From JBGPHT01 sp041484525 (GTDB lineage Bacteria > Acidobacteriota > Terriglobia > Bryobacterales > Bryobacteraceae), in NCBI GenBank assembly GCA_041484525.1, contig JBGPHT010000151.1, positions 1 to 18,693 of the forward strand: a DNA stretch of 18,693 nt, written 5' to 3'. Position numbers and translations under genes: made by a program. The notes beneath the pieces were generated by a model, which was not told the DNA's origin, did not search any database, and saw nothing but the letters and a program-made list of their open reading frames with translations. Below are positions 1-7,371 of this stretch, in pieces; position 1 is the first letter of the stretch; every line of letters starts with the position of its first letter.

Positions 1-132
1 GGTCTGAACAACAAAGCCAAAGTCACTATGAGAAGATCCTATGGGTTCCGAACCTTCCGAGTCACCGAACTGGCACTCTATCATTCACTTGGCAAACTGC
101 CCGAGCCAGAACTCACCCACAGATTTTTCTGA
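1..132 (+). CDS. ISL3-like transposase, C-terminal end (cut by window edge)
   Basis: Reading frame 1 is open from the first base to a TGA at 130-132 and gives 43 residues. It carries NNKAK (residues 3-7), YGFRTFR (14-20) and a tail LPEPELTHRFF. I recognise this as the C-terminal end of a DDE transposase of the ISL3 (IS204/IS1001/IS1096/IS1165) type, where an asparagine/lysine-rich segment and a GFR motif follow the last catalytic glutamate. That glutamate and the rest of the enzyme lie outside the window, so activity cannot be judged. A probable terminal repeat follows at once, as expected for a compact insertion sequence. The family call rests on recalled motifs; another DDE family is possible. 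Confidence 0.7.
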   Translation, partial: GLNNKAKVTMRRSYGFRTFRVTELALYHSLGKLPEPELTHRFF

Positions 133-156
133 CGAATCAATTCGCGTAGGTCACCC
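133..156 (+). repeat. Probable right terminal repeat of the insertion sequence
   Basis: Directly after the transposase stop, this stretch ends in GTCACCC (150-156). Aligned from that end it matches 15 of 23 positions with 18667-18689 at the other edge of the window, which also ends in GTCACCC. It also contains a small palindrome, CGAATcaATTCG, at 133-144. Position next to the transposase and the shared terminal heptamer suggest an IS end. The left end of the element is not in the window, so neither the repeat nor a target duplication can be confirmed. From 157 to 247 I see nothing else identifiable. Confidence 0.45.
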
Positions 157-247
157 GAAGCATCCCCGGATTCTTTCATCGTTGTACTCGACAAGACCAC
201 GACCCGTCACGGACGCGGCTCTGTGCCGGTTGTGCCACCATGAAGGC

Positions 248-901
248 ATGCGCTGCCTTCTCGCCGCATTCTTCGCCACCCTGGCGGTCGCCGGCACCGA
301 CCCCAAGCCCAAGGCCGAAGACTACCCCGTCCATGGCTGGGCGGGCGAGATCGCCATCGGCGCCGAGTATATGGTCCACAGCTTCTCGGCCGGTGAGACA
401 ACCTATATTGCCGGTCGCTACCTGGTGGTCGAAGTCGCGCTGTACCCGGCCAAGGACAAGACCGTCCAACCGGAATCGGGGCAGTTCAGCCTCCGCATCA
501 ACGGAAAAAAGCAGACGATTTCACCCCAGCCCGCCAGCATGGTTGCGGCTTCGCTGCAGCATCCCGAGTGGAGACAGGACCCGGGCGCGCAGGTTGGTAT
601 CGGCTTGGGCAACACCGGCATCACCCTGGGCGGCCCGCCGCGCAACGATCGTCCGTTTCCCAATGCTCCGCCCGTATCGCGCCCTCCGAACCCGCCGCGC
701 CTGCCTGAACCGGACCCTCCCGCCGGCGTCGAAAAACAGCCCAAGGTGAAGCCCGAGGAACTGGTGGTCCAGACCGCCCTCGAGGAGGGCCTGCACCACC
801 GGCCCGTCAGCGGCTTCCTCTATTTCCCCTATTCCGGCAAGATCTCCGCCATCAAATCCCTCGACCTGCAGTACCAGGATGCCGTCCTCAGACTGAAGTA
901 G
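248..901 (+). CDS. Secreted proline-rich protein of unknown function
   Basis: 217 residues; I do not recognise a named family. The frame is open from 41, but the ATG at 248 starts a clear signal peptide (MRC then a hydrophobic stretch to about residue 16), so this start is preferred; only a weak GAAGG precedes it. The mature part has a beta-rich segment (about 25-105, with GEIAIGAEYMVHSF and YLVVEVALYP), a proline/arginine-rich linker (128-160) and a C-terminal segment with SGFLYFPYSGK (188-198) and a final hydrophobic strand. The layout fits two small extracytoplasmic beta domains joined by an extended linker. It lies 49 bp upstream of the zinc-ribbon gene on the same strand, so the two are probably co-transcribed. 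Confidence 0.7.
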   Translation: MRCLLAAFFATLAVAGTDPKPKAEDYPVHGWAGEIAIGAEYMVHSFSAGETTYIAGRYLVVEVALYPAKDKTVQPESGQFSLRINGKKQTISPQPASMVAASLQHPEWRQDPGAQVGIGLGNTGITLGGPPRNDRPFPNAPPVSRPPNPPRLPEPDPPAGVEKQPKVKPEELVVQTALEEGLHHRPVSGFLYFPYSGKISAIKSLDLQYQDAVLRLK

Positions 902-950
902 GCGTTGCGAACCCGCCGCGGCAGGCGTAGTTTGGTGAGGGGGTATTTGA

Positions 951-1787
951 ATGGCTTTCTGTACGACCTGCGGCGCCAATGTGCCAGGCGCGTTCTGTAA
1001 TCAGTGTGGAACTCCGGTGAGCGCTGCTGCGGGGGCGCCCGCCGCTCCTCCGGCTCCGCCTCCCATGGCTCCGGTCATGCAGGCGGCCCCGGCCGCCATG
1101 CCTGTCAAGAAGGGCCTCAGTCCCATCGTCTGGATTCTGATCGTCGTAGGCGGCCTCTTCGTCTTCGGATGCATCGCGGTGGTGGGTACAGTAGCGTTCG
1201 TCGCGCACAAGGTGCGGCAGGCGGGCGTCGATCCGGACTTATGGCGCAAAAATCCCGGGCTGGCGGTGAGCAAAATGATCGCGGCCACCAATCCCAACGT
1301 GGAAGTCGTCAACACGGACGACGGCAAGGGCACCATCACGCTGCGCGACAAGAAAACCGGCAAAGTAGTCACCATGAATTTCGACGAAGCCCGGAACGGT
1401 AAGTTCACCTTCAGCGCCGAGGGCGATGACGGCAAGACCGCCACCATGGAATTCGGCGCCGGCTCCACCCTCAAGCTGCCGTCCTGGGTGCCGGAGTATC
1501 CCGGGTCTAAACCGCAAGGCACGTTTTCGGCACGCGGCGACGATGGCAACGGCCAAGGCGAAGGCGGCATGTTCACCTTCACCACGCGCGATGACCCCGC
1601 GAAGGTGATTCAGTATTATCAGGACAAAGCGAAGGACATGAACATGAAGTCCAACGTCGCCGCCAATACGCCCGACGGCGGCATGCTCATCTTGTCGGAC
1701 GAAGACAGCAAGCGGTCGTTGCAGGTAACGGTGGGAAAGGGATCGGACGGAACCAGCGTGGCGGTAACCTACGCCGCGAAAAAATAG
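951..1787 (+). CDS. Zinc-ribbon, single-pass membrane protein
   Basis: 278 residues, starting at ATG 951 after a purine-rich GAGGGGG. The N-terminus holds two CxxC knuckles, C4/C7 and C16/C19, which form a small zinc ribbon. An Ala/Pro linker (24-50) follows, then one membrane helix (about 57-86). The C-terminal region (87-278) is rich in Gly, Asp, Lys and short strands; it includes a motif LPSWVPEYPGSKPQG (176-190) and a segment FTTRDDPAKVIQYYQDKAKD (210-229), as in proteins where a conserved 'pass through the membrane, then paired alpha/beta domain' layout is seen. Expected topology is zinc ribbon in the cytoplasm and the large domain outside. The substrate or partner is unknown. Its stop is one base from the stop of the convergent small gene at 1789. 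Confidence 0.8.
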   Translation: MAFCTTCGANVPGAFCNQCGTPVSAAAGAPAAPPAPPPMAPVMQAAPAAMPVKKGLSPIVWILIVVGGLFVFGCIAVVGTVAFVAHKVRQAGVDPDLWRKNPGLAVSKMIAATNPNVEVVNTDDGKGTITLRDKKTGKVVTMNFDEARNGKFTFSAEGDDGKTATMEFGAGSTLKLPSWVPEYPGSKPQGTFSARGDDGNGQGEGGMFTFTTRDDPAKVIQYYQDKAKDMNMKSNVAANTPDGGMLILSDEDSKRSLQVTVGKGSDGTSVAVTYAAKK

Positions 1788-1788
1788 G

Positions 1789-1974
1789 TTACCCGTGTCC
1801 CAGGCGCATCAGCCACCCGATGCCGAATAGGGCCGCCACGAAACACGCGAACACGTAGGCGCCGTACTGCAGGCGCTCCTGGTCCGTGCGCTTGGTGACT
1901 ACGCCCAGCACCACCGACGTGAACAGCGAGAACAGAATCGCCGCCTCGAAATGCGAGAGGTTCATCTTGGGCAT
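1789..1974 (-). CDS. Small two-helix membrane protein
   Basis: 61 residues with two predicted membrane helices (about 10-27 and 37-57) separated by a short charged loop containing KRTDQER. The start ATG overlaps the stop of the upstream gene by one base (TAATG at 1976-1972), which is typical of translational coupling and supports a real gene despite its size. No catalytic motif is visible. It is likely a partner or accessory subunit of the upstream membrane protein, but this is inferred only from the overlap. Confidence 0.65.
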   Translation of the reverse strand: MPKMNLSHFEAAILFSLFTSVVLGVVTKRTDQERLQYGAYVFACFVAALFGIGWLMRLGHG

Positions 1975-2390
1975 TAATCTTTTCTCCGGGAGGCGATTTC
2001 GAAAGCGTCCACCATGGCCAGCACGTTCAGGAGTCCCGCGGTAACCAGAAACTTGGTGCCGTAATCATGCACGTGCCCCGCCGTGTCCGCCTGGCTATAA
2101 CCCAGCCACACGCTCAGCAGGTAGAGAATGCCGGAAGCCACGTTGCCCAGAAATCCGCCGGTATTAATCAGCGTGGTGAGCAGGTCGCCGCTCTGCGGCG
2201 TGAACATGGCGCCGCGCATCATCAGGCCGCACAGAAACATGCTGGTCACCGACACCAGCAGCAGTAGCCCACGCCCGGTGCGCTTGAGTAGAAAATGGCC
2301 TCCCCCGGGGACCAGCCATCCCAACGCCACCGCCGGAGCCCACACGCCGATCGGCGCCATGGGTTGCTTCACTTCCTTCTCAGTCGCCAT
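1974..2390 (-). CDS. Small polytopic membrane protein (DUF6677-like)
   Basis: 138 residues. After a cytoplasmic N-terminus it has hydrophobic segments at about 16-30, 41-60, 75-95 and 112-126. The segment GWLVPGGGHFLLKRTGRGLL (19-38) is a glycine-rich turn followed by basic residues, the same layout as in TM2-type small membrane proteins, and I associate this length and pattern with the acidobacterial DUF6677 family; that name is from memory. Function is unknown. Its last codon overlaps the start of the 61-residue gene, so the two form a coupled pair. It starts 52 bp downstream of the oxidoreductase stop, behind a probable terminator. Confidence 0.7.
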   Translation of the reverse strand: MATEKEVKQPMAPIGVWAPAVALGWLVPGGGHFLLKRTGRGLLLLVSVTSMFLCGLMMRGAMFTPQSGDLLTTLINTGGFLGNVASGILYLLSVWLGYSQADTAGHVHDYGTKFLVTAGLLNVLAMVDAFEIASRRKD

Positions 2391-2406
2391 TTCTTTGAGT
2401 GTAGCA

Positions 2407-2428
2407 AAGGGGCCGCCGGGGCCCCCTT
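2407..2428 (-). terminator. GC-rich hairpin downstream of the oxidoreductase gene
   Basis: AAGGGGCC (2407-2414) pairs with GGcCCCCTT (2420-2428), with one bulged C and a short GC-rich loop. Read on the minus strand it begins about 15 nt after the stop at 2443 and is followed by TTTGCT. The weak U-run means termination may be partial and could let some transcript into the membrane-protein pair. Confidence 0.4.
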
Positions 2429-2442
2429 CGTGAAGTGCTGTC

Positions 2443-3819
2443 TTACACTACGTAAGGCTTGCGATAGTCGCGCGTCAGCAGCTTGTTGGCCTCGGCGTCG
2501 TTGGCAAATTTCGGTCCAGCCGTGAGGGTCAGCTTGCGGCCTACGCGATAGCTGATGTTGCCCAGGTGGCAGAGCGACGCACTCAGAAACGCATTCCCGA
2601 TCTCGTCGTGCAGTTCTTTGTAGTTCCGCGACTTGCAGGCCGCCAGGAAATTCTGCATGTGCAGACTGGTTCCGTCATTTCCCGGACCTCTCTCGGGCCG
2701 CTCTTCCATGATCAGCTCGTTGCTCTCGCCCTTGAAGGCCTGGAATCCCTGGTCGCTCATCGCGGCCCAGCCCTCGGTGCCATAGAACAGGTTGCCGACC
2801 ATGATGTTCAGAGGCGCCGCGTTGCGCGGCGTGGTAGATGTGGGCGCGGCTGACGCCGGCGGCGCAACTGCTCCTTGGGCCGGCGGTCCGGCACGGCGCA
2901 TCACCGGCACGCCCTCGCCCCCGGTCAGCAGACCGCGCACTTCGAACATCAGCTCGCGGCCGCCAAAGTCGAAGCTGGTGAGCAGCGTATTGGGCGTTTC
3001 CTGATCGTCGTCGTAAGCGTACTTGCCGCCGTGCCCGAATGCGGTCTTGGGCCATTCCGGATCGCCCAATCCCCACCGTGCGAGGCCCATCTCATGCACA
3101 CCCTGATTGCCGATGTCGCCGTTGCCGGTATCCCAGAACCAGTGCCAGTTGTACTTGAAACGCAGCGCGTTGAACGGGCGCAGGGGGGCGGGCCCGAGGA
3201 ACAGGTCCCAGTTGACGCCCGGCGGCGTCGGGCTATCGGGCTTCTTCCCGATGGACGCACGCCGCTTGAAGCACAGCCCCTTCGATAGGTAGACCTTGCC
3301 GATGAGGCCTTCCTGCAGCGCCTTCATGGCTTTTATCTTGAATGGCATGCTGCGATGCTGCGAGCCGATTTGCAGCATCTTCTTGGTCTCGCGCGCCACC
3401 TCGATCATGCGCTGCCCTTCGTGAATGTTGTAGCAGGCGGGCTTCTCGCCGTAGACGTCCTTGCCGGCCTTCATCGCCCAAATCGCTGCCAGCGCGTGCC
3501 AGTGGTTGGGTGTCGCGATCGAAACCGCCTCCACGCCCGAGTCGGCGAACGCCTCGCGCATGTCCTCGAATTCCTTGGCCTTGTCGCCGGTATTCTTCAG
3601 GAGAGTCGCATTAGCCTTCTCGCGAGCCGCCTGGTCGATGTCGCAGATCGCCGCGACGCGAGCCTCGGGCAGTCTCGAATAAATATTCAGGTGATTGGTG
3701 CCACGGCCGCCGAGTCCTACGATGGCGACGTTGACTTTATCATTGGCGCCCCAGACGCGCGTGGCAGCCGCGGCTGTGGCAGCGCCCAGGAAAAACCGTC
3801 GGGAAGTAACATGCGACAT
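2443..3819 (-). CDS. Tat-exported Gfo/Idh/MocA-family oxidoreductase
   Basis: 458 residues. The N-terminus carries a twin-arginine signal, SRRFFLG (6-12), followed by an Ala-rich hydrophobic stretch, so export of the folded, cofactor-loaded protein is expected. The Rossmann domain has the dinucleotide loop GLGGRG (35-40) and an acidic end of the second strand (CDID, 59-62). The catalytic lysine motif EKP is at 125-127, and the C-terminal alpha/beta domain has QIGSQHRS (150-157) and GDIGNQGVHEMG (234-245) with D235 and H242. The family oxidises or reduces sugars, polyols or related compounds with NAD(P); the substrate cannot be read from sequence. A Pro/Ala/Thr-rich insertion (310-336) is unusual. 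An AAAGGAG site lies 12 nt before the ATG and a clear -10 element lies just upstream. Confidence 0.9.
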   Translation of the reverse strand: MSHVTSRRFFLGAATAAAATRVWGANDKVNVAIVGLGGRGTNHLNIYSRLPEARVAAICDIDQAAREKANATLLKNTGDKAKEFEDMREAFADSGVEAVSIATPNHWHALAAIWAMKAGKDVYGEKPACYNIHEGQRMIEVARETKKMLQIGSQHRSMPFKIKAMKALQEGLIGKVYLSKGLCFKRRASIGKKPDSPTPPGVNWDLFLGPAPLRPFNALRFKYNWHWFWDTGNGDIGNQGVHEMGLARWGLGDPEWPKTAFGHGGKYAYDDDQETPNTLLTSFDFGGRELMFEVRGLLTGGEGVPVMRRAGPPAQGAVAPPASAAPTSTTPRNAAPLNIMVGNLFYGTEGWAAMSDQGFQAFKGESNELIMEERPERGPGNDGTSLHMQNFLAACKSRNYKELHDEIGNAFLSASLCHLGNISYRVGRKLTLTAGPKFANDAEANKLLTRDYRKPYVV

Positions 3820-3848
3820 GGCGATGCGAAGCTCCTTTACCGCGGTTT

Positions 3849-3877
3849 ATTATATCAGCGCGCGGCGATCGTCGCTA
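3849..3877 (-). promoter_or_regulatory. Promoter of the Gfo/Idh/MocA gene
   Basis: A perfect TATAAT lies on the minus strand at 3854-3849. With a 17-nt spacer the -35 is a weak TAGCGA at 3877-3872, overlapping the end of the upstream gene. It predicts a start near 3842 and a leader of about 23 nt that contains the AAAGGAG site. The oxidoreductase can therefore be transcribed independently of the gene at 3875-4501. Confidence 0.5.
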
Positions 3878-4501
3878 TTTCGGATCGAGGATCTTTCCCC
3901 AGATCACCTGGTACGCTTCCACCTGGTCGTAGAGGTCTTTGCCTGCGCGCACGAACACCCGCATGTTCTGTTTGAGCGAGTCCGAGTCCACGATGCCGCC
4001 GTCTTCCAGGTAGCGCGTGTCCTGGCGCAGCAGGATCGTCTGATCCGATCCTTCGCGCATGTGCAGTACCAGGCGTTCGGCGTTCAGCCGGTAGACCACG
4101 CCGGAATACGTGAGGTTGCCGGTGCGGATGGCGCGGTCGGCCGCATCCCGTGCGGCGCGCAGACGGCCCTGCGATAGAGGCCGCGGCGGCAGTTCGGGCA
4201 GGATCACATGCACGGTGCGGGCGTATCGCAGTACGTTCCCTGCCAACTGGTCCGAAACGACCTCCACCTTTTCGCCTGGTTTCAGGCGCCCCACTTCGAT
4301 CATCTGGCTCTCGCGCTCGACATACGTCTTTCGATCGAACTGGAAGCGGAAGACCTGGTTATCGGCGATGCGCACGCTGAATTCGCCCGACGGGCCTTGC
4401 TGGTCGCGCTCGAGCAGCACGCCGCGGACGATGGGAGGGGCCTGCGGCGTTTGCGCCGCACCGATCAGCGAACCGAACAGAAATACCCAGAGAGTGCGCA
4501 T
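3875..4501 (-). CDS. Secreted protein with two DUF5666-like halves
   Basis: 208 residues. Residues 1-16 form a signal peptide (cleavage near AAQ). Two similar units follow. In the first (about 26-98) the strands lead to TYVERESQMIEVGRLKPGEKVEV; in the second (about 133-202) they lead to TRYLEDGGIVDSDSLKQNMRVFV. The shared pattern is a strand ending in an aromatic, a short insert, then 'L-K-x-G/N-x-x-V-x-V', which is how small OB-like DUF5666 domains look. A basic Arg/Ala helix (112-128) separates them. It has no catalytic motif and probably acts as a periplasmic binding or structural protein. The ATG at 4501 is preceded by GAGG at a spacing of 10. The family name is tentative. Confidence 0.7.
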   Translation of the reverse strand: MRTLWVFLFGSLIGAAQTPQAPPIVRGVLLERDQQGPSGEFSVRIADNQVFRFQFDRKTYVERESQMIEVGRLKPGEKVEVVSDQLAGNVLRYARTVHVILPELPPRPLSQGRLRAARDAADRAIRTGNLTYSGVVYRLNAERLVLHMREGSDQTILLRQDTRYLEDGGIVDSDSLKQNMRVFVRAGKDLYDQVEAYQVIWGKILDPK

Positions 4502-4588
4502 CCGGCACGTGCCTCATCTTTCACGGTAGCACGGGCCCCGCGCTCTCTCGTCGAGTTTCGGGCGGTTGAGCACCATGCTGCAGTGCGA

Positions 4589-4618
4589 TTGACTTCGTCC
4601 TTGGCGCCGCGATAAATT
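4589..4618 (+). promoter_or_regulatory. Candidate sigma-70 promoter for the ankyrin gene
   Basis: TTGACT (4589-4594, five of six consensus bases) is followed after 18 nt by TAAATT (4613-4618, four of six). It would start transcription near 4625 and give a leader of about 128 nt. It lies in the 251-bp gap between divergent genes; I see no protein-coding gene in that gap. Confidence 0.4.
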
Positions 4619-4682
4619 CGCCAATGGCGCGAGGGCGCATCCAGTCCGCGGAAAGGGCATTGCCCACCTTACGTAGAATCTC

Positions 4683-4699
4683 GAAGGTTACGAACCTTC
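4683..4699. promoter_or_regulatory. Perfect palindrome in the ankyrin gene leader
   Basis: GAAGGTT and AACCTTC are perfectly complementary, separated by ACG. The element lies about 54 bp before the ankyrin start codon and downstream of the candidate promoter. It could be an operator for a dimeric regulator or a small RNA hairpin. The window gives no regulator to pair it with. Confidence 0.35.
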
Positions 4700-4752
4700 T
4701 TTCAGCCTGACTTGGGCGGACTCCAGGCGCAGTCATGAAAGGAAGGTCGTAA

Positions 4753-6024
4753 ATGGACGCTAAAGAACTATCCGCTCGCCCCAACCTCGAGCACTACAAG
4801 AAGCTCGCGAAGGATTTTCTAAGAGCCTACAAGTCCGGCGATGCTGCCTCGATGAAGCGCATCCAGGAACACTTCCAGCAACCCCTGACCTGGGACAAGC
4901 TGCGCGAAGCGGCGCAGCGTCGATTGCGCAAGATGAGGGGCTCCGCGATCCAAAGCGCGAAGTTTACTCTTGCCGACGCCCAATTCCTGATCGCCCGCTC
5001 GTACGCCTTCGAGAGTTGGCCGAAGTTCAAGAAACACATCGAAGCCGTCCGTCGCAAGCGCTCCCCGGTGTCCAGATTTGAGTCTGCCGCGGATGCCATC
5101 ATCACGGGCGACATCGCGACGCTCGGGCGGCTGCTCAGCGAAAATCCCGAGCTGATTCGGGCGCGTTCCACACGGGCACATCAGTCGACGCTGCTGCATT
5201 ATGTGTCCGCCAACGGCGTTGAGGACTTCCGCCAGAAGACTCCCAGGAATGCCGTGGAAGTGGCGAAGTTTTTGCTCCAGGCGGGCGCGGAGGTGGACGC
5301 GGAAAACAATCCCGGCCGCGGCACGACTCTGGGGCTGGTGGCGACGAGCGCGCATCCAGCGATTGCCGGTCTGCAGATGGCGCTGCTCGATACATTACTC
5401 GAAGCCGGCGCATCTCCCGACGGACTTCCGGGAGGATGGAATCCGCTAATCGCCGCGCTGCACAACGGGCGCGGGGACGCCGCCGAGTTTCTCGCCCGGC
5501 GCGGCGCGCGATTGGACCTTGAAGGAGCGGCCGGAACCGGACAACTCGACGCGGTGAGGAACTTCTTCAACGCAGACGGCAGCTTGAAAGCGAACGCGAC
5601 CAGAAAGCAGATGGAGGACGGCTTCATGTGGGCCTGTCAGTATGGTCGAACAGCGGTCGTCGCGTTCCTGCTGGAGAAGGGTTTCGATGGGGCCACTAAA
5701 CGCGGTTGTACGGGCCTGCACTGGGCCGCATATTCCGGGCACGCGGATCTCGTCAAGGTACTCCTGGAACGAAAAGCGCCCATCGATATCAAAGATGAAG
5801 ACTTCGGGGGAACGCCCATGGGATGGGCGCTGTACGCCTGGAGCGATCCTCCGCCCGAAGCCAGGCGCGGCCAGTATTACGAGGTTGTTGCGCGGCTGGT
5901 TGCCGCAGGCGCAACGGTGGATCCGGCGTGGCTCGCCGATCCCGACAGGGAACGGCCGCTCATCGAGAAGATGAATGCCGATCCCCGAATGCTGTCGGCG
6001 CTGCGCGGTGAAATGCCGCGTTGA
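4753..6024 (+). CDS. Ankyrin-repeat protein
   Basis: 423 residues, no signal peptide, so probably cytoplasmic. The N-terminal 100 residues form a helical, basic segment with PNLEHYKKLAKDFLRAYKSG (10-29) and LADAQFLIARSYAFESWPKF (73-92), a module I associate with acidobacterial ankyrin proteins. Degenerate ankyrin repeats occupy about 108-395. The clearest are TLLHYVSANG (146-155) with AKFLLQAGAEVD (171-182), NPLIAALHNGRGDAAEFLARRGA (from 230), and TGLHWAAYSGHADLVKVLL (from 320). Ankyrin stacks bind other proteins; no enzyme domain is present. An AGGAAGG site precedes the ATG. The partner is unknown and the neighbours do not reveal it. Confidence 0.85.
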   Translation: MDAKELSARPNLEHYKKLAKDFLRAYKSGDAASMKRIQEHFQQPLTWDKLREAAQRRLRKMRGSAIQSAKFTLADAQFLIARSYAFESWPKFKKHIEAVRRKRSPVSRFESAADAIITGDIATLGRLLSENPELIRARSTRAHQSTLLHYVSANGVEDFRQKTPRNAVEVAKFLLQAGAEVDAENNPGRGTTLGLVATSAHPAIAGLQMALLDTLLEAGASPDGLPGGWNPLIAALHNGRGDAAEFLARRGARLDLEGAAGTGQLDAVRNFFNADGSLKANATRKQMEDGFMWACQYGRTAVVAFLLEKGFDGATKRGCTGLHWAAYSGHADLVKVLLERKAPIDIKDEDFGGTPMGWALYAWSDPPPEARRGQYYEVVARLVAAGATVDPAWLADPDRERPLIEKMNADPRMLSALRGEMPR

Positions 6025-6105
6025 ATCCGGCCCATACGGTCGCGCGGATCAATGCTACTCTCGTTGGTACAGGCAGCACAATTCAAGGAAGTGGGTGTAA
6101 TTCGA

Positions 6106-7194
6106 ATGCACGACCAAGCCGTATACCGGGCGATTTTCGCCATGACCGTAGCCATCGGGATCGCGTCATCCGCACGCGGCCAGGCGGTCGAGCCCAAGAC
6201 CGCGGAGCAGACCTTCAAGAACATCGTCCAACTCAAGGGAACGCCCGCCGACCAGTTGATGCCCGCGATGCAGTTCATCTCGTCGTCCCTAGGCGTCGAG
6301 TGTACATTCTGTCACGTGCAGGGCAAGATGGAATTGGATGACAAGCCGGCGAAGAAGACCGCGCGCAACATGATGGCCATGCAGGCGGCGATCAATAAGG
6401 ACAGCTTTAGGGGCCAGCTGCAGGTCACCTGCTTCTCGTGCCACCGTGGATCGGCGCGTCCCATGAGCGTGCCGCCGGTCCTCGAATCCAACGCTCCCGC
6501 GCGCACCGAGCCCGTAGCCGCTCCGCCCGCCGCGACTCCTCCGACGGTCGATCAGATTCTGGAAAAGTACGTGGCCGCCGTGGGTGGCGCCGACGCCATC
6601 GGGAAGGTGACCAGCCGTGTCCTGAAGGGCACGATTCTGGCGAACGGAAATGAGACGCCGATCGAAGTGATGACGAAGGCTCCCAACAAGCGCGTCTCGA
6701 TCACCCACATGCCGAGCAGCGAGAGCTACACCGCCTTTGACGGGACTTCCGGCTGGATGGGCAACACTGGCCGTCCGGCGCGGGAAATGTCCGCTGCCGA
6801 ATCGGAGGCCGCCGGGCTCGACGCCGAGTTCTCTCTGGTGCTGCGGCTGAAGGAGATTTTTCCCCAGTTGCGCCGCGGCCGTCCCGAAGAGATCGCGGGC
6901 GTTTTGTGCGAGACGGTGAATGCCACGCGGCCCGGCCGCCCGCCGGTCCGGCTGTACTTCGACGCCAAGTCGGGGCTGTTGCAGCGGCTGGTGCGCTACG
7001 CCGAGACGCCGCTTGGCCGCAATCCGGCGCAGATCGATTACGCCGATTATCGCGATTCCGGCGGTGTCAGGATTCCGTTCCGTTGGACGCTGTCCCGGCC
7101 GAACGGTCGCTTTACGATTCAGATCGCGGACGCGAAGATCGACGCGCCGATCGACGATGCAAAATTCACCAAGCCCGCGGGCGAAGTGAAATAA
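6106..7194 (+). CDS. Secreted di-haem c-type cytochrome with C-terminal LolA-like domain
   Basis: 362 residues from ATG 6106; the frame is open from 6052, but the signal peptide (MHDQAVYRAIFAMTVAIG, cleavage near residue 26) begins here. Two haem-binding motifs, CTFCH (66-70) and CFSCH (109-113), lie in a domain like the cytochrome subunit of photosynthetic reaction centres: methionines at 52 and 55 sit before the first motif and NMMAMQ (89-94) before the second, where axial ligands are expected. A Pro/Ala linker (121-147) leads to a C-terminal domain (about 148-360) beginning DQILEKYVAAVGG, which resembles the beta-rich LolA/LppX-type fold. Covalent haem attachment in the periplasm and electron transfer are the likely roles. 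No phototrophy genes accompany it, so a role in photosynthesis should not be assumed. Confidence 0.85.
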   Translation: MHDQAVYRAIFAMTVAIGIASSARGQAVEPKTAEQTFKNIVQLKGTPADQLMPAMQFISSSLGVECTFCHVQGKMELDDKPAKKTARNMMAMQAAINKDSFRGQLQVTCFSCHRGSARPMSVPPVLESNAPARTEPVAAPPAATPPTVDQILEKYVAAVGGADAIGKVTSRVLKGTILANGNETPIEVMTKAPNKRVSITHMPSSESYTAFDGTSGWMGNTGRPAREMSAAESEAAGLDAEFSLVLRLKEIFPQLRRGRPEEIAGVLCETVNATRPGRPPVRLYFDAKSGLLQRLVRYAETPLGRNPAQIDYADYRDSGGVRIPFRWTLSRPNGRFTIQIADAKIDAPIDDAKFTKPAGEVK

Positions 7195-7234
7195 CCGTGA
7201 GGCTGCTGGGGTCCGAAACGGGCGTGGATTTTAC

Positions 7235-7264
7235 TTGGATGATCCCTCCGGGTTGTGTTATGCT
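7235..7264 (+). promoter_or_regulatory. Candidate promoter of the RRM/cold-shock genes
   Basis: TATGCT (7259-7264) carries the extended -10 TG at 7256-7257, with TTGGAT 18 nt upstream (7235-7240). Transcription would begin near 7271 and leave a leader of about 100 nt before the RRM gene. A long leader is common for cold-shock mRNAs, but no conserved cold-box sequence was identified. Confidence 0.4.
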
Positions 7265-7371
7265 AAAAGACTATTTGATCGTCCCGCGAATTTACGGTAA
7301 GACCGCCCTGACTTCTTCTCGGTTTCGTCTACGCCCCGATTGGCCGCCTTCAAATCAGAAAAGGAAGAATG

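Noticed and set aside
4521..4784. 87-codon minus-strand frame in the 4502-4752 gap
   Set aside because: It has no ribosome-binding site or recognisable domain and overlaps the start of the ankyrin gene and its probable promoter.
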